From the NCBI RefSeq assembly GCF_014467055.1, contig NZ_CP060696.1:2790001-2854000 (forward strand): a stretch of 64,000 nucleotides of DNA, in the 5' to 3' direction. The first letter of the stretch is position 1. Every line of letters starts with the position of its first letter. This document shows, one piece after another, positions 60,142 through 64,000 of the stretch. Source of the DNA: Caproicibacterium amylolyticum (GTDB lineage Bacteria > Bacillota > Clostridia > Oscillospirales > Acutalibacteraceae). A program made the position numbers and the translations under genes. The notes below the pieces were generated by a model. The model was not told the DNA's origin, searched no databases, and saw only the letters and a program-made list of their open reading frames with translations.

Positions 60142-61749
60142 TCAGGAACCGCTTTTCCTGTCCTGCTTATCCGCTGTTTTTTCAGCAGCATCCCGCTGCG
60201 GAGCTTCCTGTCGCTTTGCTTTCGGCGGTTCCACCACTTCCGCGCAGACGGTCGTGGTGGGCATCTGTGATTCCGGTGACTGCGGAATTTCCCGCGGCAG
60301 CCAGAAAGAAAATTCACAGTACCTGCCCACAACCGAGTTTGCCGTAATCTCACCGCCGTGCTGCTGAATGATCGTTTTTACGATATACAGGCCCAGCCCC
60401 ATGCCGGTTTTATCCTTGCTGCGTGATTTGTCCGTTTTGTAAAAGCGGTCAAAAATCTGTGTGATTTCTTCCGGTGCAATTCCCTCGCCGCTGTTGCGAA
60501 TCGTCACGGTGGTACGCGCGGGCTGGTCCCCAATCATCACCTGAATGTAGCCGGTTTCATTTGTAAACTTGACCGCATTCTCCACCAGATTGTATACCAC
60601 CTGATGAATCATATCCGGGTCACCATCCACAAACACAGGATGTGTGTCCTCCAGCCCTCTGACCTCGATTCTTTTAGATTCAATCGGTTTTTCAAAGCTA
60701 AGCATCGTTGTCAGCACGGTTTCTGTAATGTCAAAACGGGCGGGGCGCAGTTTCAGTTCGCCGTTGTCAATACGGGAAAGGTCCAGCATTGTTTTCACTA
60801 AGCGGGAAAGCCGCTTGACCTCTTCGGCAACAATGTGCAGGTAATGCGCCTGTTTTTCCTCCGGAATCGTGCCGTCCAAAATTCCGTCGATAAATCCGGC
60901 AATCGTCGTCATCGGCGTTTTTAATTCGTGCGAAACATTTGCAATAAAATTTCGCCGTGTATATTCACTGCTTGCCAAAGAATCAGCCATATTGTTGAAT
61001 GCCAGCGCCAGTTCCCCAATTTCATCGCGGCTTGTTACCGGCACCCGCGTGCTGAAGTTGCCGTCGCCGAAATTGCGCGCCGCGCCCGCCATAATTCGCA
61101 GGGGACGCACCATATTGTAAGAAAACACCCACACCATGCAGAAGCTGATTGCAAAAGCCGCCAGTGAAGCAAACAGGAACATACGGAAAATATCCTTGCG
61201 GTACTCCACCAGACTGCGCGCGGCAACGCTGGTGAAAACAGCCCCAACCACCTGTGTCTTGTTGGAAATCTGAGCGGTTACCGGCACCCCAACTACATAG
61301 CAGGGTGCATCGTACACCCCGCCCAGCAGCGTCTGATCATCATACACCCCGCTTAAAGCTTTTTCCATAATGTTCTTGGGAATCATTTTGTCCGTATGCA
61401 GGGTTCCGTCAATCCCCTGGGCATCCAAAATGATTTTTCCCTCTGTGTTGACAATAAAAATGTCGCTGGAATTGTTGCGGCTCAGCGCCGGCAAAAACTT
61501 TCCCATGCCCTCTGTGTCCATGGAAAGTTCCCCGCTCATGCTCAGGGACATACTGCGGGATACAATATCAGAAACACTCAGGGCGTTCTTTTCCAGTCCA
61601 TCCCGTTTTTCGTGCTTCCAGTTGCTGTTAAAGGACAGCAGCATCACCAGCCCCAGAATGCAGAAGCTGACAAGGATTGTTATCAGCGTCATGGTCAGGT
61701 ATTTTCTGAACAGTGTCTTTTTTCTTGCTTTTTTCAAAATACCACTCAT
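60142..61749 (-). CDS. Sensor histidine kinase
   Basis: A membrane sensor of 535 residues: TM1 (MTLITILVSFCILGLVMLLS), an extracellular domain of about 145 residues, TM2 (FASLAAFAISFCMVWVFSYN), HAMP, HisKA with FIANVSHELKTPMTT, N box QVVYNLVENAVKF, and G boxes TGMGLGLYIVKT. After the kinase there is an unusual charged tail of about 50 residues (PPKAKRQEAPQRDAAEKTAD). It overlaps the regulator gene by four bases (ATGA) and is 30 bases from htrA. Confidence 0.93.
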   Translation of the reverse strand: MSGILKKARKKTLFRKYLTMTLITILVSFCILGLVMLLSFNSNWKHEKRDGLEKNALSVSDIVSRSMSLSMSGELSMDTEGMGKFLPALSRNNSSDIFIVNTEGKIILDAQGIDGTLHTDKMIPKNIMEKALSGVYDDQTLLGGVYDAPCYVVGVPVTAQISNKTQVVGAVFTSVAARSLVEYRKDIFRMFLFASLAAFAISFCMVWVFSYNMVRPLRIMAGAARNFGDGNFSTRVPVTSRDEIGELALAFNNMADSLASSEYTRRNFIANVSHELKTPMTTIAGFIDGILDGTIPEEKQAHYLHIVAEEVKRLSRLVKTMLDLSRIDNGELKLRPARFDITETVLTTMLSFEKPIESKRIEVRGLEDTHPVFVDGDPDMIHQVVYNLVENAVKFTNETGYIQVMIGDQPARTTVTIRNSGEGIAPEEITQIFDRFYKTDKSRSKDKTGMGLGLYIVKTIIQQHGGEITANSVVGRYCEFSFWLPREIPQSPESQMPTTTVCAEVVEPPKAKRQEAPQRDAAEKTADKQDRKSGS

Positions 61750-62435
61750 TCTTTTACTTCAAATTTATAGCCGACTCCCCACACTGTTTTCAGCGCCCAC
61801 TGGTCAGAAACGCCCTCCAGCTTTTCACGCAGACGCTTCACATGCACATCCACGGTACGGCTGTCGCCGTAGTAATCAAATCCCCAAACCTCGTCCAAAA
61901 GCTGGTCGCGGGTAAACACCCGGTTGGGGTTGCTTGCCAGGTGATAGATCAGTTCCATTTCTTTAGGCGGCGTGTCCACTGCCTTGCCGTTAACTTTCAG
62001 CTCATAATTTGTCAGGTTGATGGAAAGCTTGTCATAGTGTACTTCTTTCACGGCTTCGCTGCCGGATTTGCCCATGCGGCGCAGCACTGCCTTAATCCGT
62101 GCCACTACTTCTTTCGCTTCAAAAGGCTTGACCACATAATCGTCAGCCCCAAGCTCCAGCCCCAGCACCTTATCAAAAACTTCGCCCTTTGCGGTCAGCA
62201 TAATAATCGGGCACTGGCTCTTTTTGCGGATTTCACGGCACACCTGCCAGCCGTCCAGTTCCGGCAGCATAATATCCAGCATAATTAAATCCGGATTCTG
62301 CGCATCAAACAGTTCCAATGCCTTGCGTCCGTCATTCGCGATTACAACCTCAAATCCCTCTTTTTCGATATACAAACGAAGCAGTTCACAAATGTTTTGG
62401 TCGTCATCTACAACCAAAATTTTTCCTTGTGACAT
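61746..62435 (-). CDS. OmpR/PhoB-type response regulator
   Basis: A 229-residue transcription factor. The receiver domain has ILVVDDDQNICELL, the phosphorylated Asp in DLIMLDIMLPELDGW, and the Lys in DDYVVKPFEAKE. The winged helix output domain contains ELIYHLASNPNRVFTRDQLL and the recognition helix in GDSRTVDVHVKRLREKLEG. AAGGAGG precedes the ATG. It is the first gene of a three-gene operon with the kinase and HtrA. Confidence 0.95.
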   Translation of the reverse strand: MSQGKILVVDDDQNICELLRLYIEKEGFEVVIANDGRKALELFDAQNPDLIMLDIMLPELDGWQVCREIRKKSQCPIIMLTAKGEVFDKVLGLELGADDYVVKPFEAKEVVARIKAVLRRMGKSGSEAVKEVHYDKLSINLTNYELKVNGKAVDTPPKEMELIYHLASNPNRVFTRDQLLDEVWGFDYYGDSRTVDVHVKRLREKLEGVSDQWALKTVWGVGYKFEVKE

Positions 62436-62744
62436 GCAAAGCCCTCCTTTAAGTACAAATATACAGTGTTATTATAATTTATTCCATCTGTCAAATGATG
62501 AATATTCTATTAAGGAAGCGCCATTCTGCCTGATTTTTGTTTGATTTCACTCAGCAGCCGTGCAGATTCCGCCTAAATAGAAAAGCAAATCCAAAACCCA
62601 TCATTCATAATTGTTTATCTGATTTTATCACGCCCGCTTCTGCACTGCAATTTTTTTCATATTCAAACAGCGAAAGCCGCCGTTTCCCCAACAGAAACAG
62701 CGGCTTTCGCTTGATTGTGTGTGTAACAGATTCAACCAGAAGTC
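62436..62744. other. Intergenic region with leuD-side hairpin
   Basis: About 310 bases without a gene. The left part is AT-rich and should hold the response-regulator promoter (TTGACA and TATAAT hexamers are present but at poor spacing). A stem-loop GCGAAAGCCGC / GCGGCTTTCGC lies at 62670-62710 downstream of leuD and probably ends the leuCD transcript, although it lacks a T-run. Confidence 0.5.
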
Positions 62745-63227
62745 TTATTTTTGCAGGCTGTTCAGCAGCCCGCCTTTATCAATGATATTTTGAATAAATG
62801 GCGGAAACGGCTCTGCATGGAATTTTTTTCCTGTTGTTAAGTCGGTAATCAGACCGGTGTCAAAGTCCACCTGCACTTCATCGCCGTTTTCAAGTGCAAG
62901 CGCTGCTTCTTCGCATTCCAGGATCGGCAGGCCGATATTAATGGAGTTGCGGTAAAAAATGCGTGCAAACGTGCTTGCAATCACACAGGAAACACCGCTT
63001 GCCTGAATGGCAATGGGTGCATGCTCACGGGAGGAACCACAGCCAAAATTCTTGTGTGCCACAATAATGTCGCCGGGTTTTACATTTTTTACAAAGTTCT
63101 TATCGATATCTTCCATGCAGTGCTGTGCCAGTTCTTCGTGAGAAGAAGTGTTCAGGTAGCGCGCCGGAATAATCACATCAGTGTCAACGTTGTCCCCGTA
63201 CTTGTGTACTTTCCCTTTTGCAAACAT
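62745..63227 (-). CDS. leuD: 3-isopropylmalate dehydratase small subunit LeuD
   Basis: With LeuC isomerises 2-isopropylmalate to 3-isopropylmalate in leucine synthesis. 160 residues, the short form. Motifs: [33 protein letters not shown], and [16 protein letters not shown]. It follows leuC by 15 bases. The short type pairs with the ~420-residue LeuC found in Clostridia and archaea; homoaconitase-like relatives exist, so the name relies on the usual context. Confidence 0.92.
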   Translation of the reverse strand: MFAKGKVHKYGDNVDTDVIIPARYLNTSSHEELAQHCMEDIDKNFVKNVKPGDIIVAHKNFGCGSSREHAPIAIQASGVSCVIASTFARIFYRNSINIGLPILECEEAALALENGDEVQVDFDTGLITDLTTGKKFHAEPFPPFIQNIIDKGGLLNSLQK

Positions 63228-63242
63228 CTGTTTTCTCCTCCC

Positions 63243-64000
63243 TTACAGTTTTTCCGGATCTGTCAGAACACCGGTTACCGCACTGGCTGCCGCCACTGCC
63301 GGACTTGCCAGGTAAACTTCGCTCTCCACGTGTCCCATGCGGCCAACAAAGTTGCGGTTCGTTGTGGAAACTGCACGTTCGCCCTTACCAAGAATGCCCA
63401 TGTAGCCGCCAAGGCACGGTCCGCAGGTCGGTGTGCTTACCACCGCGCCCGCTTCTACAAAGATTTCTGTCAGACCCTCGCGAATACACTGCAGGTAAAT
63501 CTGCTGTGTCGCCGGAATGACGATACAGCGCACGCCGTCCGCAATTTTCCGGTCTTTCAAGATTCTTGCCGCAACGCGCATATCTTCAATACGTCCGTTG
63601 GTGCAGGAGCCAATCACTGCCTGGTCGATTTTTACCCCTGCCGCTTCGTCAATCGTCTTGGTGTTTTCCGGCAGATGCGGGAAACTGACCGTCGGCCGCA
63701 GTGCGGCAAGGTCAATCTCCACGGTGCGTTCATACTCCGCGTCCGGGTCGGCTTCGTAAACCTTTACTTCACGCTGGAAGCGTCCCTTTTCATAGGCAAG
63801 TGTTTTTTCATCCACCGGGAAAATCCCGTTCTTTGCACCGGCTTCAATCGCCATATTCGCAATGCACAGGCGGTCTTCTACAGAAAGCGCCGCAACGCCC
63901 TCACCGGTAAACTCCAGTGATTTGTAAAGCGCACCGTCCACACCGATTTCGCCAATCAAATGCAGAATAACATCCTTGCCGCTGACCCAGCCGGTCGGCT
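63243..64000 (-). CDS. leuC: 3-isopropylmalate dehydratase large subunit LeuC (cut by window edge)
   Basis: The iron-sulfur subunit of isopropylmalate isomerase. The C-terminal 251 codons are visible, and the frame runs out of the window through [20 protein letters not shown], which is internal to the family. Two of the cluster cysteines are in [14 protein letters not shown] and [12 protein letters not shown], and [20 protein letters not shown] ends the substrate site. An in-frame TTG near 63959 is not the start. It is 15 bases from leuD. Confidence 0.93.
   Translation of the reverse strand, partial: PTGWVSGKDVILHLIGEIGVDGALYKSLEFTGEGVAALSVEDRLCIANMAIEAGAKNGIFPVDEKTLAYEKGRFQREVKVYEADPDAEYERTVEIDLAALRPTVSFPHLPENTKTIDEAAGVKIDQAVIGSCTNGRIEDMRVAARILKDRKIADGVRCIVIPATQQIYLQCIREGLTEIFVEAGAVVSTPTCGPCLGGYMGILGKGERAVSTTNRNFVGRMGHVESEVYLASPAVAAASAVTGVLTDPEKL

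Overview
The window looks like a chromosome segment of an anaerobic Firmicute of class Clostridia, most likely an Oscillospiraceae/Ruminococcaceae relative. This is inferred from gene families (DegV, YpeB, MurD, HflX, the split LeuC/LeuD isopropylmalate isomerase, a PLP lyase of the aluminium-resistance type), strong AGGAGG ribosome binding sites, and a Clostridia-type prophage. No rRNA or CRISPR array is present.

Layout. (1) 1-17.1 kb, all on the minus strand: the replication/early part of an integrated phage. Read right to left it has an HTH regulator, small genes, a sigma-like activator, DUF2800 and DUF2815 proteins, a family A DNA polymerase, a DUF4406 protein, a VapE-type primase/helicase, a VRR-NUC nuclease, a SNF2 helicase, an ArpU-like regulator, HNH endonuclease, terminase small subunit, two DNA methyltransferases, small DUF genes, and a terminase large subunit cut by the left edge. 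A cluster of GAACAAG repeats between VapE and VRR-NUC is a candidate origin. The structural genes must lie outside the window to the left. (2) 17.4-28.2 kb, plus strand: a tightly coupled defence operon, hsdM-hsdS-X-hsdR-mcrB(EVE)-mcrC, combining a Type I restriction-modification system with a Type IV McrBC system; X is an unknown 129-aa protein. (3) 28.4-36.8 kb: tRNA-Leu(UAG) with promoter and tandem terminators, bacteriohemerythrin, a PLP lyase, NUDIX, a GNAT-like protein, a double M42 peptidase, murD, and a divergent ypeB. (4) 36.9-43.8 kb: an arginine operon argG-C-J-B-D-F without argH, with a good promoter and an ARG-box-like site upstream of argG. (5) 44.1-46.5 kb: flavin reductase, a small exported protein and hflX. 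(6) 46.6-56.9 kb, minus strand: a compact phage-derived operon collinear with PBSX (terminase, portal, protease, capsid, connectors, then LysM hub, baseplate, tail protein I, fibre). It lacks every gene for the tail sheath, tube, tube chaperones and tape measure, and also integrase, repressor and lysis genes. A 31-aa microgene sits where the tail genes should be. (7) 57.2-64 kb: degV, a small unknown gene, a response regulator-histidine kinase-HtrA operon, and leuC-leuD (leuC cut by the right edge).

The strongest candidate for something undescribed is the tail-less but otherwise intact phage operon between hflX and degV. The next is the fused Type I/Type IV defence operon with its unknown coupled gene, directly beside a prophage that carries its own cytosine methyltransferase. 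A dispersed repeat occurs three times (in the arg operon, after the flavin reductase gene, and inside the phage operon). Its complete copy has 23-bp imperfect inverted ends, so it resembles a miniature mobile element.
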